64,000 nucleotides of DNA from Psychrobacter submarinus. Its GTDB lineage: Bacteria > Pseudomonadota > Gammaproteobacteria > Pseudomonadales > Moraxellaceae. Location of the stretch: positions 1,240,001 to 1,304,000 of the forward strand of contig NZ_CAJHBQ010000001.1 in assembly GCF_904846685.1 (NCBI RefSeq), given 5' to 3'. Numbering within the stretch: the stretch's first letter is position 1; each line of letters starts with the position of its first letter. The notes under the pieces were generated by a model. The model searched no databases and had not been told where the DNA came from. It saw only the letters and a list, made by a program, of their open reading frames with translations. Both the position numbers and the translations under genes were made by a program. Shown in pieces: positions 8,963 to 18,222 of this stretch.

Positions 8963-9646
8963 ATGGCGATCAAGGATTGGCACGAAGATGATAGACCAAG
9001 AGAAAAGCTACTAAAATTTGGCGCAAGTCATCTCTCTGACGCTGAGATACTAGCGATATTTTTGCGCACCGGTACTCAGTCGCAGTCGGCTATTGAGCTG
9101 GCAAGGTATTTGATCGATGAGTTTGGCTCGCTTGCCGAGCTGTTAGCCGCGCCAAAAGAGGTCGTTCTTGCCTGCCATGGCATCGGCCCTGCCAAGTATG
9201 CCCAGATACTCGCATCGCTTGAGATGGGCACGCGCTACTTAGACAGTAAGCTTAAAACCGGACAGGGACTTGGGCGCTCACAAGTGGTCAAAGACTATAT
9301 TAGTACGCAATTACGCGGCGAGCACCGAGAAGTCTTTGCCGTCTTGTGTTTAGATAATGCCTTGAGTCTGCTGAACTTTGAGATACTATTTACCGGCGGT
9401 ATCTCCTCGTGCTCGGTCTGCATCAAATACGTACTTCGCCACGCACTCACTCACGCCGCTAGTCAGTTGATAATCGCTCACAACCATCCTCATACCGATT
9501 CTAAGCCTTCAGCCGCGGATAATATACTCACTTATGAGCTCAAAAAAGCGTGCGACTTGTTAGATTTGTCTTTAGTCGATCACATCATCGTTGGCCGCAA
9601 TGATACGCTGTCTTATGCCGAACAAGGCCTAGCCCCTTTCGCTTGA
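8963..9646 (+). CDS. radC: RadC-family JAB-domain protein
   Basis: The 227-residue protein has the RadC layout. An N-terminal helical UPF0758 region (DDRPREKLLKFGASHLSDAEILAIFLRTG) is followed by a helix-hairpin-helix-like GIGPAKYAQ segment. A C-terminal JAB/MPN metalloprotease-like domain carries the metal motif AHNHPHTDSKPSAAD. Despite the name, a direct role in repair is not established for E. coli RadC. The ATG at 8963 is preceded by AAAGGA at suitable spacing. The divergent pairing with coaBC matches E. coli. Confidence 0.92.
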   Translation: MAIKDWHEDDRPREKLLKFGASHLSDAEILAIFLRTGTQSQSAIELARYLIDEFGSLAELLAAPKEVVLACHGIGPAKYAQILASLEMGTRYLDSKLKTGQGLGRSQVVKDYISTQLRGEHREVFAVLCLDNALSLLNFEILFTGGISSCSVCIKYVLRHALTHAASQLIIAHNHPHTDSKPSAADNILTYELKKACDLLDLSLVDHIIVGRNDTLSYAEQGLAPFA

Positions 9647-10068
9647 ATATTGATTATCTTGAGTAGGTATTATAGAAGTTATCAGCTGATGCTTATACTA
9701 TAACTGAGGATATAAAAACACATCTGCAAAAAATACAGTCTAATAGTGTGATGAGGTCATTATCACTAAATGACTATCATACTTTCTTTATTTTATATCT
9801 CCTTACTCCCTAGCAATGGATACATATTCTCGACATAGAACAGCATTTTTATCCTTGATACTTGTCAGGTATTATTTCATATTGGAAGATAAAATTATAT
9901 TACTGTGTTATTGCAGACTGAAAGTTTTATCACTAGATTTCTGTTGCAATGATTGCAGCTTTTAACGTTATATAGAGATGCACCTACTGGTGACTACCAT
10001 AATTTTATAACGACTCTTTATTTATAACACCACCTTTAGTTTTACTAGCGCTTGTTAAGGAGACCGTC
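9647..10068. other. Intergenic region, no gene seen
   Basis: These 422 AT-rich bp lie between radC and the acyl-CoA dehydrogenase gene. I see no open frame with domain support and no strong hairpin terminator. The promoter of the dehydrogenase gene must lie in the right part; the gene has a clear AAGGAG ribosome site just before 10069. Confidence 0.5.
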
Positions 10069-13000
10069 ATGGCGATTGGTTTATTTGTTTTGGCAATACT
10101 TATTCAGTTAGCCGTGATTTTGGCCATCTTTTTAATGTCGTTGTCGAGGGTGACTGGCAGTATTGTCGCTATTGTGACGGTAGTAGTCACTGCCTTTATC
10201 AGTCCGTGGTCGCTTATCTTAGGGGTGCCGATTGCCCTACTATGCCTAGTACTTCTTATTACTCCTATCCGCCAAGCGCTTATTACTAAGCCTGTCTACA
10301 AGACTTTAGGCGGGGCTATGCCGAGCATGAGCGATACTGAGCGCGAAGCACTCGATGCCGGAACGAGCTGGTGGGAAAAAGAGCTGTTTATGGGCGCGCC
10401 TGATTGGAATACCTTTGCTGAGTACCCTTATCCTAAGCTGTCTGCTGAGGAGCAAAGCTTTATCGATAATGAAGTCGAACAGCTTTGCGCGATGATTGAT
10501 GAGTGGCAGATTCAGCACGAAGATAAGGACTTATCCCCTGAGACTTGGCAATTTATCAAAGATAATGGCTTTTTGGGTTTAATTATTCCTAAAGAATTCG
10601 GTGGTCTAGAGTTTAGCTCTTACGCACAAAGCCTTGTGATGAGCAAGATTGCCTCACGCTCGCCTACCGCAGCGGTCAGCTGTATGGTGCCAAACTCGCT
10701 CGGTCCAGGTGAGCTGCTCATGCATTATGGTACAGACGAGCAAAAGCAGCGCTGGTTACCGGGGCTCGCCAGTGGTGAGGAGATTCCTTGCTTTGGTTTG
10801 ACAGGACCAGAAGCCGGCTCAGATGCAGGCGCTATCCCTGATACGGGTGTGGTCTGTTATGGCAATCATGAGGGCGAGCAAGTCCTTGGCCTTCGCATGA
10901 ATTTCTCTAAGCGCTGGATCACGCTAGCGCCTATTGCCACAGTGGTCGGTCTAGCCTTTAAGATGTATGATCCAGAAGGTCTACTTGGCGATGCCGATAA
11001 GACAGATTATGGCATTACTTGTGCGCTAGTGCCTGCCAGTCACGAAGGCGTCATTACCGGCCCTCGCCACAATCCTGGTGGCTCGCCCTTTATGAATGGT
11101 ACGGTCGATGGCACTGATGTCTTTATTCCACTAGATTACATCATCGGCGGGGTCGAAAACGCAGGACGCGGTTGGCGCATGCTGATGGAGTGCTTAGGCG
11201 TAGGCCGCGGTATCTCCTTGCCGGCGCTCTCGACCTCAGCAAGCGAGATGACTTATCTGTCGGTCGGTGCTTTTGCTAAGGTGCGTGAGCAGTTTAAAAT
11301 CTCAGTCGGTAAGTTTGAAGGCGTACAAGATGCGACAAGCCGGATGGCAAGCCAAACTTATATGCTTGAAGCTTTTCGCCATCTAGTAACTTGTGGTCTT
11401 AATCAAGGAGGTACGCCATCAGTGATGACTGCTATGGCAAAATACTATGCCACAGAGACCATGCGTGAAGTGGTCAATGATGGTATGGATGTCTTGGGTG
11501 GCCGCGGTATTCAGATGGGCCCACGCAACTTCTTATCGACCCCTTATCAGGCTATTCCTGTCTCCGTTACCGTTGAAGGCGCGAATATCTTAACGCGCTC
11601 ATTGATGATATTTGGTCAAGGTGCGATGCGCTGTCACCCCTATCTATTTGATGAACTACAACTGCTCCAAAGCGAAGACAAGCAAAGCGCGGTAAAAGAG
11701 TTTGATACTTTGTTTTTTAAACATTTAGGCTATACCTTTAATCGCGGTGCCCGTGCCTTTGTGGCAGGTTATGTCGGTGGTAGTAGTAAAGCGCCAAGCT
11801 TTGCCGATGCCTTTACACGCCCTTACTACAAGCACATTAACCGCTTGAGTGCAAGCTTTGCGCTGACCGCAGACATGGCATTAGGGTTACTTGCAGGGGA
11901 TCTGAAGCGTAAAGAGATGCTCTCTGGCCGCCTAGCAGACATTCATAGTCATCTATTTATTGCTACGGCTATTTTGCAGTTCTATGAGAATGGCACCAAA
12001 TCCGAAGCTGAGCGCTTGCATGCCAAGGTCGCTTTACAAGACAGCTTATATACTATCCAAGAAGCCTTTGTCTCTTTATTTGCCAACTTCCCTAACCGCA
12101 TAGCAGCAAATGTAGTCGGCTTTGTCACCTTCCCTAGCGGCCGTATCTTTACGCCGACAAGCGATGAGCTCAAAGTGAAGCTTGGTGATACCTTTATGGA
12201 TGATTTTGAAGCTAACCCATTCCGCGATTATCTCAAAACTATGGTCTATTACAGTACCGACCCTGAGGACCCTAATGGTCGCATGGAAAATGCGTATCAG
12301 ACATTACTTGAAGTTGAGCCATTATGGCAAAAATTCAAAAAAGCGGAGCACAAAGGTGAGTTTGCGGGTTTAACCTTTGAAGACCATGTGGTACAAGCCA
12401 GTCAAAATGGCGATATCACTGAAAGTGAAGCGGAGCAATTAATCCGCTATAACGGCATTCGCTACGATTCCTTATTGACAGATGTTTTTGATGAGCACTT
12501 ACAGCACGCTCAAGAGCGTGATAATCCTCATAGTCTAGAGAACGCGGTGCATAAGCTTACCGATTACGCACAGCTCAATAGTAATGCTGCGGCTAAAAAC
12601 ACACCATCACCCGCTCACGATGAAGCGGCAACTGGTTTTCATGAGCAGACTGGTGATGCCAATCCCAATCATGGCTATGAAGAAGATGGTGATGTGGAGA
12701 TGCGTAGCGAGCAAGATACTGTCAGAGAAACTACTGAGCAAACCGACTTTACGCAAGCCCATCCTGAAGAAGAGGCGCTTAAACATCGTCATCGCGATGC
12801 AGAGACAACGCTGAATGAGCGTATGAGCTATAATCACCGTCGTGGGGATGATCTAAACAACAATGCTCCAAACAACAATGACCAGCATAATAACGACACG
12901 GCTTCTATTCAGGACTCGTTCCGCGAAGCGGACAATACGATAGAGACTACAAATATGCCGGAGGCCATAAATAAGCCTGCTGAGACTCGTGATCATGAGA

Positions 13001-13074
13001 TAAGCGGCGCTGAAACTGACACATGGCAAGATGGTCTACGTCGTAGTGAAAGTGATGAAAGCGATAAGGTCTAG
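10069..13074 (+). CDS. fadE: FadE-type acyl-CoA dehydrogenase with extra acidic C-terminal tail
   Basis: This is the first enzyme of fatty acid beta-oxidation: it oxidises acyl-CoA to trans-2-enoyl-CoA using FAD. Residues 1-75 are two or three hydrophobic segments, as in E. coli FadE, and suggest membrane association. The dehydrogenase body (about 90-830) shows EFGGLEFSSYAQS, GLTGPEAGSDAGAIPD, GGRGIQMGP and VEGANILTRSLMIFGQGA. E. coli FadE is about 814 residues; here another ~160 residues (about 843-1001) follow that are rich in Glu, Asp, Asn, His and Thr and look disordered. Start supported by AAGGAGACCGTC before the ATG. A terminator follows. The symbol is given by homology to FadE; paralogues could exist elsewhere. 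Confidence 0.9.
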   Translation: MAIGLFVLAILIQLAVILAIFLMSLSRVTGSIVAIVTVVVTAFISPWSLILGVPIALLCLVLLITPIRQALITKPVYKTLGGAMPSMSDTEREALDAGTSWWEKELFMGAPDWNTFAEYPYPKLSAEEQSFIDNEVEQLCAMIDEWQIQHEDKDLSPETWQFIKDNGFLGLIIPKEFGGLEFSSYAQSLVMSKIASRSPTAAVSCMVPNSLGPGELLMHYGTDEQKQRWLPGLASGEEIPCFGLTGPEAGSDAGAIPDTGVVCYGNHEGEQVLGLRMNFSKRWITLAPIATVVGLAFKMYDPEGLLGDADKTDYGITCALVPASHEGVITGPRHNPGGSPFMNGTVDGTDVFIPLDYIIGGVENAGRGWRMLMECLGVGRGISLPALSTSASEMTYLSVGAFAKVREQFKISVGKFEGVQDATSRMASQTYMLEAFRHLVTCGLNQGGTPSVMTAMAKYYATETMREVVNDGMDVLGGRGIQMGPRNFLSTPYQAIPVSVTVEGANILTRSLMIFGQGAMRCHPYLFDELQLLQSEDKQSAVKEFDTLFFKHLGYTFNRGARAFVAGYVGGSSKAPSFADAFTRPYYKHINRLSASFALTADMALGLLAGDLKRKEMLSGRLADIHSHLFIATAILQFYENGTKSEAERLHAKVALQDSLYTIQEAFVSLFANFPNRIAANVVGFVTFPSGRIFTPTSDELKVKLGDTFMDDFEANPFRDYLKTMVYYSTDPEDPNGRMENAYQTLLEVEPLWQKFKKAEHKGEFAGLTFEDHVVQASQNGDITESEAEQLIRYNGIRYDSLLTDVFDEHLQHAQERDNPHSLENAVHKLTDYAQLNSNAAAKNTPSPAHDEAATGFHEQTGDANPNHGYEEDGDVEMRSEQDTVRETTEQTDFTQAHPEEEALKHRHRDAETTLNERMSYNHRRGDDLNNNAPNNNDQHNNDTASIQDSFREADNTIETTNMPEAINKPAETRDHEISGAETDTWQDGLRRSESDESDKV

Positions 13075-13132
13075 CCAGACGCTAATAATCTAGCCAGACA
13101 TTGATAAATAGTTGCTTAAGTCTAGAATCAAC

Positions 13133-13163
13133 AAACTTCAGTCTAAAATAGGCTGAAGTTTTT
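13133..13163 (+). terminator. Terminator after fadE
   Basis: A stem AAACTTCAG with CTGAAGTTT is separated by 11 nt and followed by a T-run. It lies about 60 bp after the stop codon of the dehydrogenase gene. Confidence 0.8.
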
Positions 13164-13264
13164 GTTTGCGATAGAGTCAAACTAATAAGAAAACCCAAAA
13201 GCATGACAAAGTCTGCTAAATTTATCTAAAGCATTTGTATATCAGGCGCTTTTTATCCGCACTG

Positions 13265-13338
13265 GACAGCATTTGCCAGCACACTATAGTTTCTAAAGCT
13301 TGACTCCTGTTTTTAGGACAACAACAGCAAATGCTGTC
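13265..13338. repeat. 12-bp perfect inverted repeat in the nhaA leader
   Basis: GACAGCATTTGC at 13265-13276 is exactly inverted as GCAAATGCTGTC at 13327-13338, with a 50-nt spacer that contains a smaller TCCT/AGGA hairpin. It lies about 180 bp before nhaA in a 445-bp intergenic region. It could be an RNA leader structure, a protein site or a small element remnant. No T-run follows, so a terminator is unlikely. Confidence 0.55.
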
Positions 13339-13519
13339 TTTGAGTAGAGTCTAGAAAATAAAAATTTTGCTTATTCGTATTGTTTTATAATGATATTTAG
13401 TGCATTAAATTTTTTATATTGAGAGATTTGTGAGAAACTAAAGCAAACTATTTGTCATCTTATAAAATATAAGTAGAACGATCTAAGTTGACGGTATCAA
13501 TTGAACACATGAGGATGAT

Positions 13520-14719
13520 ATGGCAGTAAAAAGATTTAAAGCATTTCTTGAGCTCGAGGCGTCAGGCGGCATTGTATTAGCGCTGGCAGCTATCGTGGCG
13601 ATGATTATTGCCAATAGCCCTCTTAGTACTTGGTACGAATCCTTTATTCATGCGCCAGTCGCCATTCAGATAGGTAGCTTTGCGATTGCCAAAGATGCCC
13701 ATCATTGGATTAATGATGGTTTGATGGCGATTTTCTTTTTTTTAGTCGGTCTTGAGCTCAAACGTGAAGTACTCATCGGTGAGCTCTCTAACGTCAAACA
13801 AATCATCCTGCCAGCCGGTGCCGCTATCGGTGGTATGGTCTTCCCAGCCATCGTGTATATGGCCTTTAACTATAACGAGCCTGAATTTTGGGCAGGTTGG
13901 GCCATTCCAGCGGCGACGGATATTGCCTTTGCCCTTGGTATCTTAAGCTTACTTGGCAGCCGAGTCCCTAACTCACTAAAAGTGTTTTTAGTATCGATTG
14001 CTATTTTCGATGATATTGGCGCTATTTTAATCATTGCGTTATTTTATACCAATGAATTATCACTCAGCTCGCTCGCTTTTGCAGCGCTTTGTCTACCGGT
14101 TCTATATCTTCTTAACCGCCGCAACGTGACTACTATCACCCCTTATATCCTCGTTGGGGTGATTATGTGGATCGCGGTACTAAAGTCTGGTATTCATGCC
14201 ACTTTAGCTGGGGTGGTATTGGCATTATTTATTCCGATGTTTGATCGCACAGATCCTGAGCATTCCCCGCTTGAAGAGCTTGAGCACGATCTACAAAACA
14301 CCGTGTCTTTTGGTATTTTACCTATATTTGCTTTTGCCAACTCTGGTATCTCGCTCGAAGGAGCAGGGTTTGCTGAGCTATTCCATTCTGTGCCACTTGG
14401 CATTGCCGCAGGTTTATTTGTCGGTAAGCAAATTGGTGTGATGCTCGCTTGCTGGTTAATCTTCAAACTTGGTATCTCAAAAATGCCAAGCGGTATGAAC
14501 TTCCAGCAGATTTATGGTGTCGCGCTATTATGCGGTGTTGGTTTTACTATGAGTTTATTTATCGGCGGTCTTGCCTTTGGCGGCGGCTCGCCATTATTCG
14601 ATGAGCGCTTAGGTATTATCATGGGCTCTATTGTCTCAGGTGTCGCCGGTTACCTTATGCTCAAAGCCACTCTCAAAGATAACGTTAGCAGCACCTCAGT
14701 GGACCTAACGCGTCATTAA
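13520..14719 (+). CDS. nhaA: Na+/H+ antiporter NhaA
   Basis: NhaA exchanges sodium (or lithium) for protons across the inner membrane and supports pH and salt homeostasis. The 399-residue protein has the expected ~12 helices. The ion-binding aspartates are present: ATDIAFALG gives D134 and AIFDDIGA gives D164/D165, matching E. coli D133, D163 and D164. [12 protein letters not shown] and the C-terminal [15 protein letters not shown] are family signatures. The ATG is preceded by GAGGATGAT. Its long upstream region contains an inverted repeat that may be regulatory. It is followed 93 bp later by the DUF2799 lipoprotein gene in the same direction. Confidence 0.95.
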   Translation: MAVKRFKAFLELEASGGIVLALAAIVAMIIANSPLSTWYESFIHAPVAIQIGSFAIAKDAHHWINDGLMAIFFFLVGLELKREVLIGELSNVKQIILPAGAAIGGMVFPAIVYMAFNYNEPEFWAGWAIPAATDIAFALGILSLLGSRVPNSLKVFLVSIAIFDDIGAILIIALFYTNELSLSSLAFAALCLPVLYLLNRRNVTTITPYILVGVIMWIAVLKSGIHATLAGVVLALFIPMFDRTDPEHSPLEELEHDLQNTVSFGILPIFAFANSGISLEGAGFAELFHSVPLGIAAGLFVGKQIGVMLACWLIFKLGISKMPSGMNFQQIYGVALLCGVGFTMSLFIGGLAFGGGSPLFDERLGIIMGSIVSGVAGYLMLKATLKDNVSSTSVDLTRH

Positions 14720-14812
14720 TACTGTTGCGCCGTGCAGTGATAGACTACTTGCAGTAATGGACGATAGGGCGTTTAAGCATTATTGAATAAAGCCTATTAA
14801 AGGAAGCTTACT

Positions 14813-15400
14813 ATGCTGTTATCTAGGCTGTTATCTAGACTGATTTTAGTAACGGTTAGTAGTAGTGCTCTGTTACTTGCAAGCTGTGCGACGTTGTCAG
14901 TGGAAGAGTGCATGGTCGGTAACTGGCAAGCTATCGGCTACAATGACGGCGTGGCAGGCTATCCTCCTAGTAGGCTTGCTGCGCATTCAAAAGCTTGCGC
15001 TAAAGCCAATGTCGCCGCGGATTATGAATCTTGGGAGCGTGGTCGTCAGTTAGGTCTTAAGCAGTACTGTACTGTGAATAATGCCTACAATATCGGTCGT
15101 CGTGGTCTTGAGCTAAACCGTGTTTGTCCAGCTAGTAGCACCATGAGACTACAACAAGCCAATCAGCAAGGCCGCGAATATTACCGTTTGAATAAACAGC
15201 TTAACGATGACAGAGCGCTACTAGAAGAATACGAGGCAGACTATACTAAGCTGCGTGCTGGGCAAATGCTCGATTTTGAAGACGAAAAAGAAGCGCGCCG
15301 CTATCTGCTATCGCTACCGGCAAAACTGCGAAGACTCGAACGCGAGATAATCTACACTGAAAGACAGCTTAGCCGCTTAAACGATGTCCATCGCGACTAA
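14813..15400 (+). CDS. DUF2799-family lipoprotein
   Basis: The 195-residue protein starts with a hydrophobic signal peptide ending in a lipobox (LLASC), so it is probably lipid-anchored in the envelope. The mature part has the pattern of DUF2799: ECMVGNWQAIGYNDGVAGYP, then SKACAK, YESWERGRQLGLKQYC and NAYNIGRRGLELNRVC. Several conserved cysteines could form disulphides. The C-terminal third is charged and probably coiled coil (LEEYEADYTKLRAGQ...RRLEREIIYTERQLSRL). The molecular role of the family is unknown. The ATG follows AAAGGAAGCTTACT. Confidence 0.85.
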   Translation: MLLSRLLSRLILVTVSSSALLLASCATLSVEECMVGNWQAIGYNDGVAGYPPSRLAAHSKACAKANVAADYESWERGRQLGLKQYCTVNNAYNIGRRGLELNRVCPASSTMRLQQANQQGREYYRLNKQLNDDRALLEEYEADYTKLRAGQMLDFEDEKEARRYLLSLPAKLRRLEREIIYTERQLSRLNDVHRD

Positions 15401-15542
15401 CTACGATTAGCTTGTTATCTAGTCTTATCCGCGTGCACAAAGCAGCTGTTATAAAGCGCTGATGAAGCCGGCTGTATCTTGAGAGCAGTAACGTCACTGC
15501 TATAATAAAGGCAAGAGATCCTCGCAAAACGGTGCTACAGAT

Positions 15543-16898
15543 ATGGCTAACTATAACGGTATACAGAGAGGCAGCTATCAGCGTCATGGTCGTAGCACTG
15601 CTATCGATGACCATACTGAGCTGCAAGTACTCAAGCGCATTAGACGCTATTTATTGCCAAAAGACTTTCAGATTGATCCGAAGTTATTGGCTGAGATTGT
15701 CGAGGGTTACGACATCGGTGATCCTCTAGTCGATCAATTGGCTGCTGATAATATTCGCTTTGCTAATCCTTTACAGCAGCTCATCTTGCCAGCGAATACG
15801 GCTCATACTCAGCCAGACGCTAAGCAAGCGGCGAACGATAGCATAGATGACGACATCCTCGCCCATCCCGCTTTTATCACTCTAACTGAGCAATTTAGCG
15901 CTCATCCTGACTGGTTTGATCCTAAGCTGGCAGAGATCGGCGCTATCGCCTATCGCCGCTATCCGCTGATGCTAATATGGCTACTGCGTAATGTTGCGCT
16001 AATGGCAGGTTATAGTATTCCGGCGCTGTCTTTACCGCTGATTCAGACTGGGGCATTAATGCACGATGCACTGCCGCGTTTGATGCGTACTTACGCCTAT
16101 ATTTTGGCGGTCTCTGAGCATCCACAGCTAAACGATTCTGCTCAAAATAAAGCGCCTCTCTCGCAAGTATTAGCGATTGGCTCTGAGGGCTGGCGTCAGT
16201 CCATTCATGTGCGGCAAATCCATACCTTAGTGCGGCAAAAACTGCTCACCGGTCAACTCACCGCAGCGGATGGCGTGATTAGCACAAGCGCTCAGCATCA
16301 TAATTCTGATGGCAGCTGGAATAGCGACTATTGGGGTCTGCCGATCAATCAGACCGATATGATTGCAACTCATCTACAATTCTCGTTACTGATTATGCGC
16401 GGGCTGCGGCTGTTAGGCGCGCGTATCAGTAGCGAAGAAGCTCGCGGCATTCTGCATCTATGGAATCTAGCCAGCTACTGGATGGGCGTGGATTTAGCGC
16501 GTTTACCGCAGACGGAAGCGGCGTGCTGGGAGTGGCTGTATACTTATTTGTCCATTCAGCAGCTTGATTTTAAGATGGGACAACCCTTAGCCAAAGCGCT
16601 GCACGACTTACCGCGTCAGCTCATGGGTGAGGATAATCGCAAAGGCCGGTTTGTGGAGATGGTCAATGCCAGCGTCACTCGCACCTTAGTCGGTGATGAT
16701 ATCGGTGATGGACTACAGCTGCCCAAATCGAAAATTCGTTTTGGCGTGTTAACCTCAGTACCGATTCTGTTTGCGCTTGATACGGCACGCCAGCACAACA
16801 GCACTATGGCGGCGAAGCTTGAGCAGTTCCGTGCTAAGCGCCAAGACAATATGAACTGGTGGCTGAAAAAAAACGACCGTTATTATAAAGAATCATAA
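15543..16898 (+). CDS. Oxygenase MpaB-like (DUF2236) protein
   Basis: The 451-residue protein resembles the DUF2236 / MpaB / latex-clearing-protein superfamily of haem b oxygenases. Recognisable parts are IGSEGWRQSIHVRQIHTLVRQ (a family region containing the conserved Arg/His cluster), the GLPINQTDMIATHLQFSLLIMRGLRLLG helix and HLWNLASYWMGVD. A central hydrophobic pair of helices (LMLIWLLRNVALMAGYSIPAL) also occurs in relatives. Fungal MpaB cleaves a terpenoid side chain and bacterial Lcp cleaves rubber; the bacterial substrate here is unknown. No signal peptide is seen. A MITE inserted 28 bp downstream. Confidence 0.75.
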   Translation: MANYNGIQRGSYQRHGRSTAIDDHTELQVLKRIRRYLLPKDFQIDPKLLAEIVEGYDIGDPLVDQLAADNIRFANPLQQLILPANTAHTQPDAKQAANDSIDDDILAHPAFITLTEQFSAHPDWFDPKLAEIGAIAYRRYPLMLIWLLRNVALMAGYSIPALSLPLIQTGALMHDALPRLMRTYAYILAVSEHPQLNDSAQNKAPLSQVLAIGSEGWRQSIHVRQIHTLVRQKLLTGQLTAADGVISTSAQHHNSDGSWNSDYWGLPINQTDMIATHLQFSLLIMRGLRLLGARISSEEARGILHLWNLASYWMGVDLARLPQTEAACWEWLYTYLSIQQLDFKMGQPLAKALHDLPRQLMGEDNRKGRFVEMVNASVTRTLVGDDIGDGLQLPKSKIRFGVLTSVPILFALDTARQHNSTMAAKLEQFRAKRQDNMNWWLKKNDRYYKES

Positions 16899-16926
16899 CT
16901 AAAGAGTCATAACAAAGGTTTAACTA

Positions 16927-17096
16927 GGGCGTGTCCCTATTTCAAAAATGATGATGAAAATGAGATAAATCGCAGGCAAACAAGGAAAATAGCGAAGGTA
17001 ATATCAAGATATTGACTAGCTATTTGACACCGTTTGCCAAAGATTTAGCCATTTTTAGCCCATTTAGTCATAAACGCTTGAATTAGGGACACGCCC
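16927..17096. mobile_element. 170-bp palindromic MITE, copy 1, flanked by TA
   Basis: The element starts GGGCGTGTCCCTATTTCAA and ends with the near-perfect inverse TTGAATTAGGGACACGCCC. Each end is directly bordered by TA (16925-16926 and 17097-17098), which suggests a TA target duplication as made by IS630/Tc1-mariner transposases. Inner segments also pair: AAATG.G.TAAATC with GATTTA.C.ATTT, GGCAAAC with GTTTGCC, AAATAGC with GCTATTT and ATATC with GATAT. The whole element could therefore fold into one long hairpin. There is no coding capacity. A second copy with only four differences lies at 49106-49275. Confidence 0.9.
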
Positions 17097-17120
17097 TAGG
17101 CTGTAGAGTAGCGCGCATCG

Positions 17121-17894
17121 TTAGCGGTCTAACTCAACTCCTGAGTCTTTTAGACGATAATACCACTCAAGCTGACGATCAAATCCGGTCTCTAGTAAGC
17201 TGGCGATGACCTTGCCGGTTAGGCCCCAAACGGTCTCGCCATCCACCTCCCAGCTTGGCGTGAGTATCGTTGCCGTCTGCTCAAGCATCGTATACTCTAT
17301 CGCATACTCGGTTGTCGGCTGAGTGATCAGCGTCTCGAAGTCCGCCCAAAAAATGCGCGATATCTCACCAATCTCAGGGATCAAGGGCAGGTCTGGCGCG
17401 ATAAGCGCTACGATAGGACGGACACTCATCCCACTCTTTGAGGTCTGAATCGGCAGCTGACCGAGAAGCTGGACTTTATTAGGTAGCAGCGCAGTCTCCT
17501 CATAAGCTTCACGTAGCGCGGTGACCACGTTATTACCATCACCTAGCTCATACTTACCGCCTGCACAGGATACCTCTCCTGCGTGGCTTTTCATGTGCGC
17601 CGCGCGGCGAGTCAGTAGCAATTTCGGCCTGCGCTCACGAGTAATCGCTACGAGTACGGAGGCATCAGCGATAGGGGTCTGATATAAGCTCTGTAACACT
17701 CGCTCGTTATAGGTTTTGTCGTAGAGGTTATAAGCAGAGGCGCTCACTAAAGTATCAGACGACGTGTCTGGTAACGTCTTCAGCGTTCGTTGTTGCACGC
17801 GCTCAGCCAATTGTCTAAGCTTAGGATGACGAATAAAGGCAGGCCGCGCTACGGTTAGCTCATCAAAGCTCTCAAACTCATGAATTACTGTCAT
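17121..17894 (-). CDS. Nudix hydrolase, CoA-pyrophosphatase (NudL)-like
   Basis: The 257-residue protein has a Nudix domain in its central part (about 75-200). The Nudix box reads GGKYELGDGNN..TALREAYEETAL, with REAYEE as the metal-binding core. It is preceded by HAGEVSCAGG, which resembles the HxGExxFPGG pattern of the CoA-pyrophosphatase subgroup (NudL/Nudt7). Such enzymes cleave CoA or acyl-CoA to 3',5'-ADP and acyl-phosphopantetheine. The substrate is inferred from subgroup resemblance and could differ. It is convergent with the MpaB-like gene, with a MITE between them. Confidence 0.85.
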   Translation of the reverse strand: MTVIHEFESFDELTVARPAFIRHPKLRQLAERVQQRTLKTLPDTSSDTLVSASAYNLYDKTYNERVLQSLYQTPIADASVLVAITRERRPKLLLTRRAAHMKSHAGEVSCAGGKYELGDGNNVVTALREAYEETALLPNKVQLLGQLPIQTSKSGMSVRPIVALIAPDLPLIPEIGEISRIFWADFETLITQPTTEYAIEYTMLEQTATILTPSWEVDGETVWGLTGKVIASLLETGFDRQLEWYYRLKDSGVELDR

Positions 17895-18222
17895 TATTAC
17901 TGCCTATTTTTATCATCAGTCCTGTATATGGGATCATCTTAGCATGTCAGTAGTGCCAAGTTGATGACTGCGTAGGCCAATTTAGCTGCCCTGCACCTCC
18001 AGTCATCTATATCGCATACCATTTATAATATATGGCATCAATGACGGACTACATTTCCTGCTTTATCCTCTATATAGTGTTTTTTTGTTCTTGAATAGGA
18101 GCATTATGATATCGCGCCCTGCTAATACTAAAAACTATGCTATCTTAGGGCTCTGCAAGCTGAAACGTTAAAGGCTTGTTAGCTAAAAATTTCTAGGTTC
18201 TCAATTAAATAAGGCAGCTGTT
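17895..18222. other. Divergent promoter region between two Nudix genes, with a possible 21-codon ORF
   Basis: These 328 bp separate the two divergent Nudix genes. At 18106-18171 a 21-codon frame (MISRPANTKNYAILGLCKLKR) begins 5 bp after an AATAGGAGC ribosome-site-like sequence. It could be a leader peptide for the downstream Nudix gene, but no homology supports it. No terminator is seen. Confidence 0.3.
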
